This document shows positions 21,573 to 35,051 of a stretch of DNA of 64,000 nucleotides, in pieces. Below the pieces are notes generated by a model, which saw only the letters and a list, made by a program, of their open reading frames with translations, made no database searches and was not told the DNA's origin. A program made the position numbers and the translations under genes. The stretch comes from Quillaja saponaria (lineage: Eukaryota; Streptophyta; Magnoliopsida; Fabales; Quillajaceae), in NCBI GenBank assembly GCA_029379385.1, contig CM055606.1, positions 15,215,142 to 15,279,141 on the forward strand. The letters are read 5' to 3'. Positions within the stretch are counted from its first letter, which is position 1, and the number at the start of each line of letters is the position of its first letter.

Positions 21573-24500
21573 TCAGGAAGGAGAAGATGAACAAATGGAG
21601 GTATCAGGTAACATTGCTATTGTAACTACAAAGTATTCACATCCTACTGGAAGACCATACGGGTTTGAAGTTGATCCTGAATTCAAGGTCAACTGGCTGG
21701 TCCCCATGTCAGTTCCCATGTCAGAAGTCAATTGATCTATTTGATCTTCCCTACTATGCTCAGGCCATGTTGAAGTAGGAGCGAATGGCTTCACGCTTTG
21801 GCTTTCAATATGCACAATCTGCCCTATAATGTAGTTAGGTTGGGAAGGGAGACGATCTGCAAACAGTGCCACAGATTCTGTGGATAGGTAGTAGTTTGAG
21901 CAGTTCCGGTTGATTGCCTCATAATGCCCTGCTGAATTGAGAACAAATGCAGCAATCTCATGAACTTCCAGGCGACCAAAAGAAACCTTTTCCTTGTTAA
22001 CCTGTAGCAACCAAAAGCAGAATATAACAAAGCATTACGTGATGGATCGGCCATAATAAGCTGCGTTAAATGAAGAGAGTTGTCTTTTGCAGCACACAAA
22101 AACATTTAATCTCATACAAGCTGTAAACCTGTCAACTGCCAGTTGAACGTGATCAAGCCTCATTGGGAGATGCCCATGGTACAAAATATGTTCTCAAAAA
22201 TACCAATCCACTATATCACATATTTCTAAAAATAAAATACAACTAACAAGAAGCCCAATTGTGTCGATAAGCTGTTACCTGCTTCTCAAGTTGATGCTTA
22301 GTGTATAAAGTTTTGACCACTTCTTTCTTCTCCTCCAGTTCGTTCCTAAGCTGTTCATTTGCAGCTTCCATTTTTGGGTACTTGTCAAGCAGCTCTTCAT
22401 GGTGCCTGGACAAGAAACCGACTCTATCTGCCAGTACATGAATACATTTTTGGAACTCAGCAGTACCATCATCTTTGTTGACAGAAATGGAACTGAAATA
22501 GATCAGAGGAAAGCTTTAAAAAGAACCATCATCCTCATTATCAAGAATAATATTATACTTTATTAGCAAAACATGTCAGTCCATAAACAGTCACAAGCCC
22601 CACAAATAAGGTGCATGCTATCATATAATAATTGACTAGACTCTTGATTATCTTGTTAAATGAAACAGAATATAAAAAAAATAGTAGTATATCAGTCATG
22701 TAGGGGGAAGTATTATTCGAATTATCATCCCCCAAAAAGAAAAAGAAAAAATCAACTGTTTAGTGTATTGTAAAAAGTATATCAAAATATATATGAAAAT
22801 GAACGTAATAAGATAATAAAATTGTACAGAACTCACGGAAGTAAAGTTTTTGAGTTTCTTCCATTTATTTGGTTTGGGTTAGGGGGAAGGGGTTAGGTTA
22901 ACAGGCTGACAGAATGTAAGTTAGTCTAGGTAAGCAAGGGTTGAGATAAACATTTAAGGGAAGAGACTTACTTGGCTAAAGATTGTGACAAAGTACGCAA
23001 TGATTCAGCAAAACCAGTAACACCACCTGGAGAACAAACACAGCTCCTGAGTATTTCAGAAAGGCTGCGCGTTTTTACAGCAGATGCACGCAGAGCACCA
23101 TACTCTGAGGCCCTCCTATTAGCTGCACAAAGATGTGTTTGAGCTTCCTCTCTTGCTTCATGCAAACAATTCTCCAGTTGAGCACAGTTCATCTGTCATC
23201 CAAGAGGAAGAATATATTAGCGAATGAAGACAGTCGCACCCATTTAGACAAGGGAAAATACTGTCAAAACAAAAATTATAATTATCCCCCTTCCCCTAAC
23301 AAAAAGGAGGAGACACATTTTCCTTTACTTTTATGCCAATACAAATTAGGCTTATACAGGAAATCCAAATCAAAGGTTCATTAAAAAAACTAGCTCTAAC
23401 AGCATTAAACTTGACTTGTGAGAAAAAAAGAAAAAGGAAATACCTCCATTCTTTCCCTTCATCACTTTCCTTTTCCCTATACATCATGCATGAAACTATT
23501 AATAGTAATTAAGTATTAATTGATTATTACTCAAATATAGTTCATCCTAGTTGCATCATTCTCTTCATCCCAAGTTTTATTTCATCATCCACGTCAGTTG
23601 CTTTCACAATGCTTCCATTTCTAGCATCAGTAAAAGTTAAAAACAGCTTCACTTGATCCAGGTCTTCCAATCAATTCATATTCAACACAACATGGATGAC
23701 ACACAAATGGTCAAATCTAATATTGAGCCACTGGCAAAGAGGAAAAGATTACGAAACTTCCTCTTTTATATCAAAAGCTATGCTAAGAATGCAACAACTA
23801 GGAGAGTGGGGACCACAGAAAGAGGACTTAGAAAAATTATCTGAAAACCATTTCATATAATGTTTTTTTTTGGGATGGCAGAGATAAAAAGCCATGCTTT
23901 CATTAGATGCATGAAGAAGATGAGTTTCAGAATCACTGGCTAATGGCTATTACCTGAGATTCATCAAGAAGCTTCCGACTTGTTTCCAACTCCATCCTGA
24001 GCAATGCAGCATCCTCACAAGCAGCTTTTAGCTTGGTATCTGTTTCACTCAGTTGATTTGATTTGTCTGTAAGTGCATTTTGTAGTTCCAACACAAGATC
24101 ACTGGTGATCTTGGAACCCAGAGTTAGCTGCACTGAAGAGTCACAAGGAAAAAGATTCAGGGGCATTGGCATGCTTTCAGCAGTCGAACTGTTAGTCAGT
24201 GACATACCCATCTGACCAATTATCTTATCTTTCCCATCCTTATCACCAACTTGCAGCTCTTCACAATGGGGCTCCACCATATAGGAATCCAGATTTTGTA
24301 TTCCAGAAGAATCCATCATGTTCTCATCCACCCCCTCTCGAGCTTTGCCTGTTTGCCCTGTGAATAGACCCAATTTTGCATCCAAAAAATTTGTGATGCA
24401 GGAAACCTCATCCATAGGCTCAGAAGTAGATATGCAAGGATTGTGCAGTTCAACACCCATGATTTCAGGCTTGCAATCATCTGCCTTATCAGCCAAAAGG

Positions 24501-27500
24501 TCAAAATTGGTTGTGTCCCTATTATTTGAAAGCTTCTGTTCTTGCAAATACTGATCTGACAATTTCTGCTCCAATTCTTTAATGCGTTTCTCATAAGAAG
24601 TACACTGCATCTGCTTCATCTTAAGCATAGATTGAATATGTTTCCCATATTCATCTTTCAAATGCAAGGCTTCAGCTGTTTTCTCTGCAGCATTCTTCAA
24701 TAAGTTATCTAGTTTCTCATCATTCAGTGCCTTGTACTCTACTTCAGGGCCGAGAGAACAAATCAAGGCTATTGCAGAAGCAAGCTCAGCTTTCAATTTT
24801 GCATTCTCAACTTCCATCTTGCTGGTTCCAGCAATCTCTACCAACTCACAGTCATCAAGGAGCTCCTCAGAATCATATTTCTCAAGGATTTCTGAAGCAA
24901 TATCTTCACCCTCAGCTGAATGGGAAATATCATTGGACATAGAAATTGAACCTTTTAAGCTTCCCTGCTTCTCCAACTTAGAAGGAAGTGCAGCCAGATA
25001 CTCAGGAGCAAATTTGTCCAGGTCTGAAATGTCAATATCAAGCAAACCAATGTCAAAAGGAGCTATTTTGACATCACACTGGTTAGGGATATCAAATAAT
25101 CCCATAGATGCCAATACATCCCTTGGTATGTATGAACCATGCGTTTTCAGAAACTCCTCCCGTCTCCTAACCTCAACCTCCCTCTTTGTTGCAAGCCTTT
25201 CAGCCAATTGCCCAGCCATGCCCATGTAAAGCTTCATAGTAGCCTTTCGTCTCACCACTTCTGCAAGGCAGGCTCTATATGCAGGGCCAATCCCTCGAAA
25301 CAACTTTAAGTCCAGAAATAGATCATCCTGTCGGACGATTGCTTCTTTGAAAACAGGAAACTGCAGCATTGTGTCTTTAATTTCGTAATGAGAGACATAA
25401 GTTATCCTTTGCATATAATTGTGCACGAAAATGTTCATTTCATTCTTCTTGTCCTTGCAAATTTCAAGAAGCTTAGAAATTGCACGGTCACAAGCCTCCA
25501 TCCTGGGTAGGTGACTCTTATCATGGACATCATACATACGACCCAAGGCTGAAACTGCATCATGAGGCCGAAGTGAAGAAGACAACTGGCAGGACAGGCA
25601 GTCATCCACGAGTTTCTTCACTGTACTGACATCTTTACTGCAGAATTCCCACAAAATTACATTTATCCATGGTGTCATGACATTCTCTATACAATAATAT
25701 GCATTACAGGGAGCAAAATAAACAGATATAAAGAGCAATATAGAGCATAGCAATTGATACACACAAAAAAAGTAATACAGAACCTATCTAACTTGGAAAA
25801 TGCTGAACCTTAAGTATATTGAAAAGCACTCAAACTATACAATCTTCATCACCATTTTCAAGTTTCAAATGGTTCGAGAGATTTTCAAAAACGGTGCATG
25901 CCCATTTAGACCAAAGCCACAGGAAAATAAATTGAGGACCAAAATTAGGAAATCATACTTATCCTACCAAAAGGGAAGTGAATCAAAATTTCAACAGGTA
26001 AGCAATTCAATCTGTCTGCAGCTTATCTACAGGTCTTCCACCTGTGTCCCAACCAGCACATATCAGATGCTAAAGGAAGCTTCTGTCTGAAAGCCATCCA
26101 TTATATGATGCCTCACTGAACAACTAGGCCACATCATCTATCTTCCAGTCTTTCTGATGAATTAGTGCACTTAGTATGTGAAACTAGGAAGCTTATATTT
26201 TTATATAGATTTTTAGGTGCTATTATACGGAATATGCTAGTGTTACTTCAAGCAATAACCTGAAAAGACATCATTGTGTCATGTAACATAAGCAAGCACC
26301 GAAATGATTGGCACTTGTCTTTCATTGCTTCCTTTAAATCTTGTCTTTTTTCCTCTTCGATATAATAAGGAAAATTTGGTAATCCTACTCAAGGATGTCT
26401 TTCTTCCAACCCTCTTTCAAATTCAGTCACTACTCTCCCTGTCTCTAACTCCATCCTTCCCTCCAATATGTTTTGGCAGTACAACCTTCTCTTCACTTCC
26501 AAACCTGCAACCTAACTATGGCAAATCAAACTAAGGATAGAAACATAATACTCTCTCCTCATCATCTAATTTTGTTAATCTATAAAATATACTGGCACAT
26601 AGACAAGTTAACCAATCTTAAATAGGTCAACATCATAACACCCATTAAAGGAGGTTTTAATAACAAGAACAATGGTTTGTCTTTGTTAATGAAAAGCATA
26701 AAAATCTTCAGAAGAAAACATTCAGTAAATTTATCTCCATCTAATGACAATTAATTACTGCCAGCATATAAGATAAACTGGCATGACATACAGGTGTCTG
26801 TAGGACTGACAGCCACTTTTTTGCGGTAGGTAGGGTGGTAATACCGCTGAGATTGTGGCGAATCTTCACACAAGCATATATGCATATGCTATGTGTGTGC
26901 GTACAACTGTCTGCCATGTATGTATATGTGTAAATATATGTACGTCAAAACTAAAAAGCACACAGATAAAAAGATCCTTGAGCATACATCCACACAAATG
27001 GACTTCATGTATAATAGTGTAAAGTGGAATGATATTGCACTCAGTAGCTAACTAAAAGAAAAGCCTAAAAGACTAAAACAGACTTCCCAGCAATTATGCA
27101 ATACATGGCAACAACAAAATGTTGAAATGATCAAATAACCCAGTTCTTTCAGAAATTCAAACATGCCAGGCAATACTAGGAAAATGGAGGACTTCAGAAT
27201 GAATAAGTAAATAAGTTATAACACATATAGCCAACCTCAATGACTGCATTATACTCTTTTGCTCATTAGTATGTTGTTGATGCTCTTTGATGGCTTGTTC
27301 TAAAATTCTGATATGCAAAAGACAGCTGCTAGAAAATAATTCTTCAACCTTGTGCTTCAATTCGCTAAACCTCTGCCTGAATTGTGAAACCTTAATCTCA
27401 AACTGTTTGTGGGAGCTGCTACAGTTCTCCACCAACTTCCGCAGGTTCTCTTCTTTCACAAAATCCAGAAGGCGCTTGCAATTAGCAGTTTGTAAAGCAG

Positions 27501-28179
27501 GGTGGAGTTTTATGGTTCTTAATTTCTCAACATCCCTCCCAAAGTTCATCAAAAGATCAGAGTGTATCCGGTGCTGCTGCATATAGTGCTTCATGAATTC
27601 AGCATATTTTTGGTTAATCATCCGGTAGGATAGATCCAAGTTACCCCTAGCAACCTCCACTGCCCTTTCTTGAACCTTCTGCTCTCTCAAAAGCCTTTCA
27701 CAGTTCTCATATTCTACCAGCGTATGACTATAAATTGCATGCCCCCGGTGACAGTGGTACCGGAATTGCCGCTCGTAAGATGGTAAGGCGTTCAAAGCAG
27801 GGTCCGACGCGTCGTCCATGGGGTGGGGGTCATGTGAAGATGATGGAGATGGGGGCTCCACAGTATCAAGAATATCAACTTGCTCTGGGGGAGGAGGAGG
27901 TGAATTGCTTAGCAGTCTGGCTTTATTGAATATAAAAACTTCTCGATCATCAGATGGAAGCTTATATGCAGATAGCAGCCGCTGTGCCTCAAGTTTCACA
28001 TCCAAACAAAGAACAACCTGATCATTGAAATTAATTCCTGATAGGGACTCAATATACCGCATAACTACCTCAACTGGGGTGTTTTCGTCACAATCCATCT
28101 CAAATGAGTGTCCATTGTCAGCAGTATGAACCAGAAGCTTACCCTCGTGGACTAAAGCTTCACCGACGCTTGAACTCAT
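21573..28179 (-). CDS. ATG11: Autophagy-related protein 11 (ATG11), 1163 aa
   Basis: Five exons (28179-27236, 25637-23954, 23192-22972, 22492-22279, 22001-21573) join in phase to about 1163 aa, close to the Arabidopsis length. ATG11 is the FIP200-like scaffold of the ATG1-ATG13 kinase complex at the phagophore. The N-terminus reads KLLVHTADNGHSFEMDCDEN and folds like a ubiquitin domain in the family. Then come a Pro-rich linker (SPPPPPEQ), a helical ATG17-like region with REEFLKTHGSYIPRDVLASM at about residue 500, long coiled coils in exons 2-4, and the C-terminal ATG11 domain in exon 5. Exon 5 runs from VNKEKVSFGRLEVHEIAAFV to GCEYFVVTIAMLPDT. No disabling change is seen. Two adjacent DMGT repeats near residue 1110 are a small local duplication. 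Intron 1 is 1.6 kb and holds no other gene. The leader is long (see 29347). Confidence 0.95.
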
Positions 28180-29346
28180 CTTACACTGATATCAGTAAGT
28201 CTCCACCAGAAACCAGTCAAGACAACTAGACCACCAATAAAAACTTAGGCTAAAATGGTTTAATCAAAACCCTCAGCTAAAACAGAAACACCAACAATCA
28301 ATTCAATTCAACCCCTATTTCCAGATAAGTTTTACCCAATCAAAAGCTTGCTGATTTTGACGCGCAAGCCTCGATGAAACCGCACATTATTCCTCAGCTA
28401 CCACCGAATTCCGCAAAGCAGCCCAACAGCAGCGGGGAATAAAAGGAATTGACAATCAAGCAATATATATCATCGACACAGCAGGGGAAACTGCAACAGT
28501 TCTTCCACATACCCGGCAGAGATTTGAACAAAAAACAGCCAACTTTAATCTTCAATCCTCCTCCAAACCCTAATTAACACCAAACCACCTCGAAGGATTT
28601 CCAAAACCGAACCGCCTAATCCAGTCAACCCACCAACAATGGCGACAATAAGACCTCGACTGTCACTATACACCATGAAATTCCTGGGAACAAATCCCAA
28701 ACGTCACAACTAAATCAAGATTTTATCAGCAACAAAACCCCAATTCTGCGTCGAACTAGCCTCAGTTCGATAAATAAATTTGCGACTCCAAAAACAAAAA
28801 ACTCAAGGAGTACAAAATTAACAATCAAAGCAGAGAGTCACTTCAATCAAAGGGTTAACGCGAAAAGCTAGAAATGAGGACGACGATTATCGAAATTGAT
28901 TACGTGAATATATGGATCTTTTAGAATCTCCTCTCAGCTCAAAGCTTTCACGAAACTCTTTCGCTATTTTCTTACTAACACTACAATTTACGTTTTCTTA
29001 TTCTTCTTCTTCTTCACCGATTTTTTTCTTCTGTATTATATTAATGGAAAAATCACAGAGAACCTTCTGCCAGAAGGAACCACCGTGTAGCAGAAGAGCT
29101 CTCTCTCTCTCCCCTTGCAATAAAAATATCAAATGACGCACTGCCTAAAACAATTTTAAAAAAAAAAAGATTTAGTTAGAGGCGGCGGCTGCTGCGTCAA
29201 TGGTGTTGGTGCCGAAAAAACCGGCAAGTTGCTCCGGCGAGCACGCCGGTAACGGCGTAGCTAGCTAAATATGCAAGCAAGCTAAAAAGCTACCTAGAGA
29301 GAAACTGTAGTTGTGTGAAATGTGTCTGTTACAGAGAATCGATCCA
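28180..29346 (-). other. ATG11 leader and upstream region
   Basis: Between the ATG11 start codon and the TATA box at 29347 lie ~1.17 kb without a convincing coding exon. This is long enough to suggest a leader intron. The part at 29170-29260 is GC-rich for this window (GCCGGAGCAACTTGCCGG-like sequence). A plus-strand open frame at 28912-29136 is antisense to the leader and has no family signature. Confidence 0.4.
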
Positions 29347-29355
29347 CTTATATAG
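29347..29355 (-). promoter_or_regulatory. TATA box, probable ATG11 promoter
   Basis: CTATATAAG on the minus strand, followed 25-35 bases downstream by a pyrimidine-rich ACACATTTCACACAACTACA-type start region. It is the best core-promoter match upstream of ATG11. Confidence 0.45.
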
Positions 29356-31400
29356 GGGCGAGAAAAAGAGGAGTTTTGCATAGACTTTTTTACTTGTTCA
29401 TATTGTATTGTTTTGATTTTTAGAACTATTAATTATTTAGAAAATAAAATAATAAAAATGAAAAAAAGTTTTAGATTTTTGCAAGAGTTATGAACAGGGT
29501 ATGATCTAATGTTAGAGCTAATTTTGAAATGGTATATAATCTAATTTTAGCTGTTAACATTTGCACTTAAATTTTAACAATTAACAATTGAGAAAAATAA
29601 TCATTAATTTATATTGAAAAGGTATGAGAAAATCATGAAAAAGTAAAAAGAATTATAATTTATTAATTCAATCCGACTAATCTATAATAATCATGATGAT
29701 ATGTTCTATATTTTATTTAATTTTTAGTTTTGTAAGAGTCAATAAAACATATGGTAATCCAACAACTTAGACAATTATATCACAACCATCATAATTGTCA
29801 TGGACACCAATGAAAGGATGAACACATTACACATGATTGCATTTAAATATTAAGCTAAAACTCTCACCAAAGTCACTGCCACGTACACAATATGTATTCA
29901 AGATTGAGCTGAAACCATTAAACTTTATGCACCTTTTCCACAATAAATTAAATGATCACCCATTAAATATAGCATATTGCTTTCTTTCCGTTGTAATAAA
30001 AAAAAATAAAAAAATGGCATATTGCTAATCTGCTATAACAAACAACCAAATTAGTTAAGAATTCAAACACTACTAACTAAGAATCACAGCAGTTCTGAGT
30101 AATATTACTTATTTGTCTTAGATTTGGTCCACATTTAATACATTATCATTAGGAAAAACATGCATGATGGGTGGGATCATTGAGTACATAAAGGGGTCAG
30201 TAGTAATTGATGTTTATGTGTACGGATAAACATAAATGTTGATGGTCATAGATAAACATAAATTATTATTTTTAAAATAAAATAAGTGAGACTCATCCTT
30301 ATATGAAATTAAATATAAGTATCACTTAATTGTTTAAATTTTAAATTTTAAGTTAATATAATATATGATTATATTTTTAATTATTTCTCCTTTTTTTTCT
30401 TGGATTATGAATACAATAACATTTACCAAAATAAGACAAACATTTTTTTTTTTTCAGTTCTCTTCTTCCTTGAGATATAGACTGAATAATATGTTTAAAT
30501 TGTACTTATAGAGATGACAATGAGATGAATTTGGAGAAAAAATTTAAATCTTTATCTGACTCTTCAATTTTAATTAGATGTAAAATTAATATAAATTCAT
30601 GATTTATTTATAGTAACAATACAATCGGACCTGAAAGTCTTTTTTATTTTTATAGAAATATATAACAAAAATAAGTGTAATAAGAACGTTGGGCAGGAGG
30701 TGCTACGCAGTATATTTTGACCAAAACCCTTAATCTACTGTGAGACATATATTTTTTCTATTATCGGGGTAAGATTTGCTATTTGCTCTGTTACGGGAAA
30801 AAATTGTTATTTGTGTGTTGACCTAACAAATTTTCCTTTTTCTTTATAAAGAAACAGCAACCATATGAATTTATAGAAATTCGACCAAATAAAAACAAAT
30901 TAATTCTATTGTCAATTATTCACCATATATAAGAAATAGACAAAAGAACATTCATCCAATAATAATAAAGGCTCCTGTTATGATCTTTTTTCGGCTGTTG
31001 GATAGTCAGCATCAAACTGAATTGTCAATCACATGGGGACGTCTAATGATGACTACAAAGCGAGAATGTAATGGTGGAAGAATCACCACATATATTTGTA
31101 GCATGTAGTGGGAGCAGTGCTCGTAGTACTGCAACGTGTTAAGTTTCCTGGTCATTTGTTGCAGCTACTAGGCAGCTCACATGCTGTCTTAGATAAGGAA
31201 TCTCATCCATGGAGGATATCAGACACAGAAAGCTCAAGGCACACTTTAGAATTTAGAAAGTGGGTGTGAACGAATTGTTGTTTCATTAAATAAATATAAC
31301 AAAAGTACACAAAAAAGCAATATTGTAAATACATATTTTCTTTTTCTTGCCAAAGGTCCTCAGGAATGATAAGCAAAACCCACTAGAATAAATATATGAG
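29356..31400. other. Intergenic, AT-rich
   Basis: No gene recognised on either strand. Rich in A/T runs and short ATG-poor frames. The right end passes into the 3' region of the MAT1 pseudogene. Confidence 0.5.
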
Positions 31401-31409
31401 CCTTACAAA

Positions 31410-34400
31410 ATTGGTTTTTAACAAATCCAAATGCTTCTTCAAGTAACCTCCTCTTGTTCAGTTGTATACTCAATCCTCCTGCCCTTCCAACTCTCTCAAG
31501 CGCTAAGCCTCATCATTTCCTCATTGTCAAGTGGATAAACATGCATGTCACATGACTCTCCTCCAAGCTGTACTGGTTGTGGCACCATGCCTGTGGGTCT
31601 TGGCTGTCCTCCAGGAAATGTAGGTGCAAATGCACCAAATCCTGCTTGGGAGTTCTGGATTACAGACTGTATCAAATAACATAAGAATTTAGTTTGATGT
31701 TATGCATTCTACCTCTTCCCTGCCTTCCAGCTACATGAAGGCAGAGTAGGATTGTATTATCAAACATGACTCAGCCAGCCAACTAAATCCATTAATAGAA
31801 ACTCTCAAATGTTTTAGGGACAACGACTATGTTAATAGTTTGATCACCAAAAGCTTACCCTATTTGTCTTGCCTGCAAATCGATTGGAGACATGATCACA
31901 AGGAAAAAAATAAGGTTTCCAAAACTACATTATCACATTCTATTCTAGATTAAGTTCAATTTGCTGTTACAATTAAAGACTTGCCAAATTGTAATTGAAA
32001 GCAACTATCTAACTTGAGAGCCTAGTATGTCAGATGCATGGAACAATTTTCTCCGCGTTTAATGATCTATCTATATTTGCTACATGAGCTTCCTGTCAAT
32101 GCTTCTATATTATATCTATTCCAGGATATGAATTTTAAAGTGTACATGGTAATCCCTTCTAAATATTTCTCTTTTTATTTTCCCTGTCAAATTAAAAGAT
32201 AGATCACATTGTTCCCCAATATCACAGTAGAGAATACACTCCAATTGTCACATTTGAAGCAGAGGAAGCAGTGACTATCATCACTTATATCAGTATCCAA
32301 CAGAACATACATACTTGGAGCTATTGGAGGTTGTTAACAAAGGTAGTTGCACAACTAAAACTAAAGAATTACACTACCAGAAAGAGATAATCTTCTTAAA
32401 CTTTAACAACAAATTACACCAAGCGAAGAAGCAATTATAAAATTGAGATATAAAGGAAAAAAGAAAAAGAATAATCACCGCATCATTATCAGTTTGTGTA
32501 GGATGTCTTTTGCTTGCTTCCAAAGCCGCAGCTAATTCTTCAGCCTGTTTGATTATAATCAACATAAACAGTAAATTAAGAAAATTGGAAGAAATATGTG
32601 TACATGTGTGCATAAGGAGTGTATAAGGATCAACTGAGACCAGTGCAAGGTATTTCTTGCTCAGACCCAACAGACAAAAATCTTGTGTCAGCATTTTTTA
32701 TAAATGATCAAGACAATCCCTTATAATACTCTCTCACACACACATAGTGACTACTCTAAAATCAAAATTCTCTTTTTTTTTTTCTTCGAGTCTCTCAAGC
32801 TTCTGATCAACTCTAAGGTAAGATCCGTGGTTCTCTTCTCCAGCTTTGATCTGAGTGCTCAGTGCTTAGTCACATAAAGATTGAATTTCAGAGAGTGGGC
32901 AAAACACCCCAAAAAAAAAAAAAAAAAAAAAAACTTCTACTCCTTAATAATTTTATCACAATGGTCTACAAGAAACCAAAATTCAAGGACCAGACCACCA
33001 TTGGAAGGCTTTGCAAAGAGAATTTGGTTTGAGTTTCTATAATCGTCATATTTTTTTCATGGAAATCAAATCAAAAAAAGGCTTCATACTAAATTATCCT
33101 TTGTTAAGAAAAGGACTAGTAAAATTAGAAATATCAGAATTTTCTCCACGTCAATGGAAACTTCCAGATGTAGAATACTACTATCCTTCTAAACTGATCT
33201 AGCATTTCATTTTACCTGATGTGATTTGGTAAACAAGAAAAAAATAAGATGCTCAGTGGAGAGTTCATATACAATTGCAGTTTAGCCAAAATTGAAGCTG
33301 GCTTTTCACCCAAAAATGAAGCTCATCAATTAAAAAGCCAGTAGGGTTAATCAGGCGAGATTGTTTCAAACATTTTCTATAATTGATGTGGTAGATAGCA
33401 TCAGACTTCATTCTTTTACCCTACAGAGAAACAGATGTGCAACACCAGCAGGGTTATTAGTTCGTGACAGGACAATGGGTGTTTGGGTTCATGCTGCCAA
33501 ATAGAAATAAATAGGAATTATCATGTTGTGGTAAGGAAGGGGGGAGAGAAAAAGGGAAAGACGGGAGATTTTTTACTTTCAAGTTGGTCAGATGGGCTTG
33601 CTTCCTGCTTGTAGAGAGTCTGATCATACAAAAAAGATTTATTTCTGTCCGTTGTATCTGACCTAAGGTGCGTGAATTGAAGAACTAATATTTGTGTCTA
33701 TGTATATAGTATGTATGCATTATTATTATATACATACAATTCATATGTGCATGTTATGAACAATGTTGCTTCAAATAAGGTTTTTCTTTCTTTTCTCTTT
33801 TGGGACAACCAAATAAGGTTATGCTTTCAGACAAAACTAACAGTGTAAACAAGTACATTAAGGAGGTATATGAGGGCAGATTTCTGGACCTGATAGAAAA
33901 TACTCTGAGAAGTACCTTCCAGGCTAGATTGATCATTATCTGCTCAGCATGTTCTTCCTTGTACTTAGCAATTTTTGCTTAAATAGAACCAACATCTATT
34001 CCTTTGATTTGCTGTGAAGAAAGAAAAAAGTTATCTTCTCAAAAGTAAAACTCTTCCATCTGAAATATCCATCAGGATAATAAACCTAACATACTAATTT
34101 CCTCCACTTCCTCCAGGTAGTCATTGTATTCTCTCAGGATGGAAAACCCTCTTCACGTTTATTAAATCTATAAAATTTGAAGAGTAATAAATTTGTCTAT
34201 CAATAATGCTTAACTTGTATCTACATGTTCACAAGGTTCGCGAGGAAAAGAATAAATATACAAAGAAAGCCATTGAATATTTGTTGCACTGTATTTTCTT
34301 TTTTTAAGAAACTCTGAAAATCTTTAAGAGGTCTAATAATGATGATAAAACTTGCACCTCATCCGTCCTTCGTATTAAGTTATAAACTTTTAAATAGAGT

Positions 34401-35051
34401 TTATTGCCCCCAATTTATTTTTTCAAGAAACCATTTTCTTATCCAAGCAAAAAACTTAGGAACTTAAAGTAGACCTTCCAATTTATGGATCATGCTGCAG
34501 AAAAAATCAACCATAATTTTATTTCTGACAATAAGTTGTATGCTTTACTGTACAGAACAGTATTTTCGAACAGTTAGTGCAGCCAAATAACAAGCACTCT
34601 ATAAACTATCCAAACTAACAACCAGATAAGAAAATATAAAAGAGCCCAAAGCCCTAATTTTTTGAAACGTATGCAACATAAGTCCATCTAATAAAGTAAG
34701 TTATGAACACCCAAGATTATAAATTGCGCAGCTAATTTATCTTAGGTCTTGGGACCTTAATCTAAGACTCATGTTTTAATCTAGTATTATACATTAGTAG
34801 TTTTATAACTTTTATTTAGTGAATTGCACAGCATCTTAATAGTTCTATCAAATTCATTCCACAGTTTTTACATTCGCAAGGCTTAAATGCAGTCATGACT
34901 CATGATGCCAATAGAGATTTTATGGTAGATTACAAATATGAAAATGTAACATGTACAGAAAGAGAGAGAAAGAAAGAAAGCTTTACATGCTGGCAATCCT
35001 CTTTCTGATGACTATCTTCTTGTAGTGGGGATTAGTAGTAGAGACCACCAT
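31410..35051 (-). pseudogene. Decayed MAT1 (CDK-activating-kinase assembly factor) gene
   Basis: Five exons with intact splice signals (35051-34987, 34167-34095, 34011-33916, 32544-32479, 31666 to about 31410) line up with plant MAT1, the subunit that assembles CDK7-type kinase with cyclin H and joins TFIIH. Recognisable pieces are MVVSTTNPHYKKIVIRKRIA, IFNKREEGFPS, REYNDYLEEVEE, KIAKYKEEHAEQIMIN, AEELAAALEASKR and FPGGQPRPTGMVPQPV. The gene is broken at least three times. One C is missing at 34136/34137 (FPS then TGA, where LREYND should follow). A TAA at 33979-33981 replaces an expected Glu codon. An extra T at 31498-31499 ends the protein at EEMMRLSA, although the old tail (ERVGRAGGLSIQLNKRR) is still readable one frame over. 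Part of the segment between exons 2 and 3 is also missing. Introns are kept, so it is a duplicate or the original gene, not a processed copy. Confidence 0.85.
32911..32933. repeat. Poly-A run
   Basis: 23 A residues, upstream of exon 4 of the MAT1 relic. Confidence 0.9.

Noticed and set aside
28912..29136. 74-codon frame on the plus strand
   Set aside because: Antisense to the ATG11 leader; Ser/Phe-rich by-product of CT-rich sequence.
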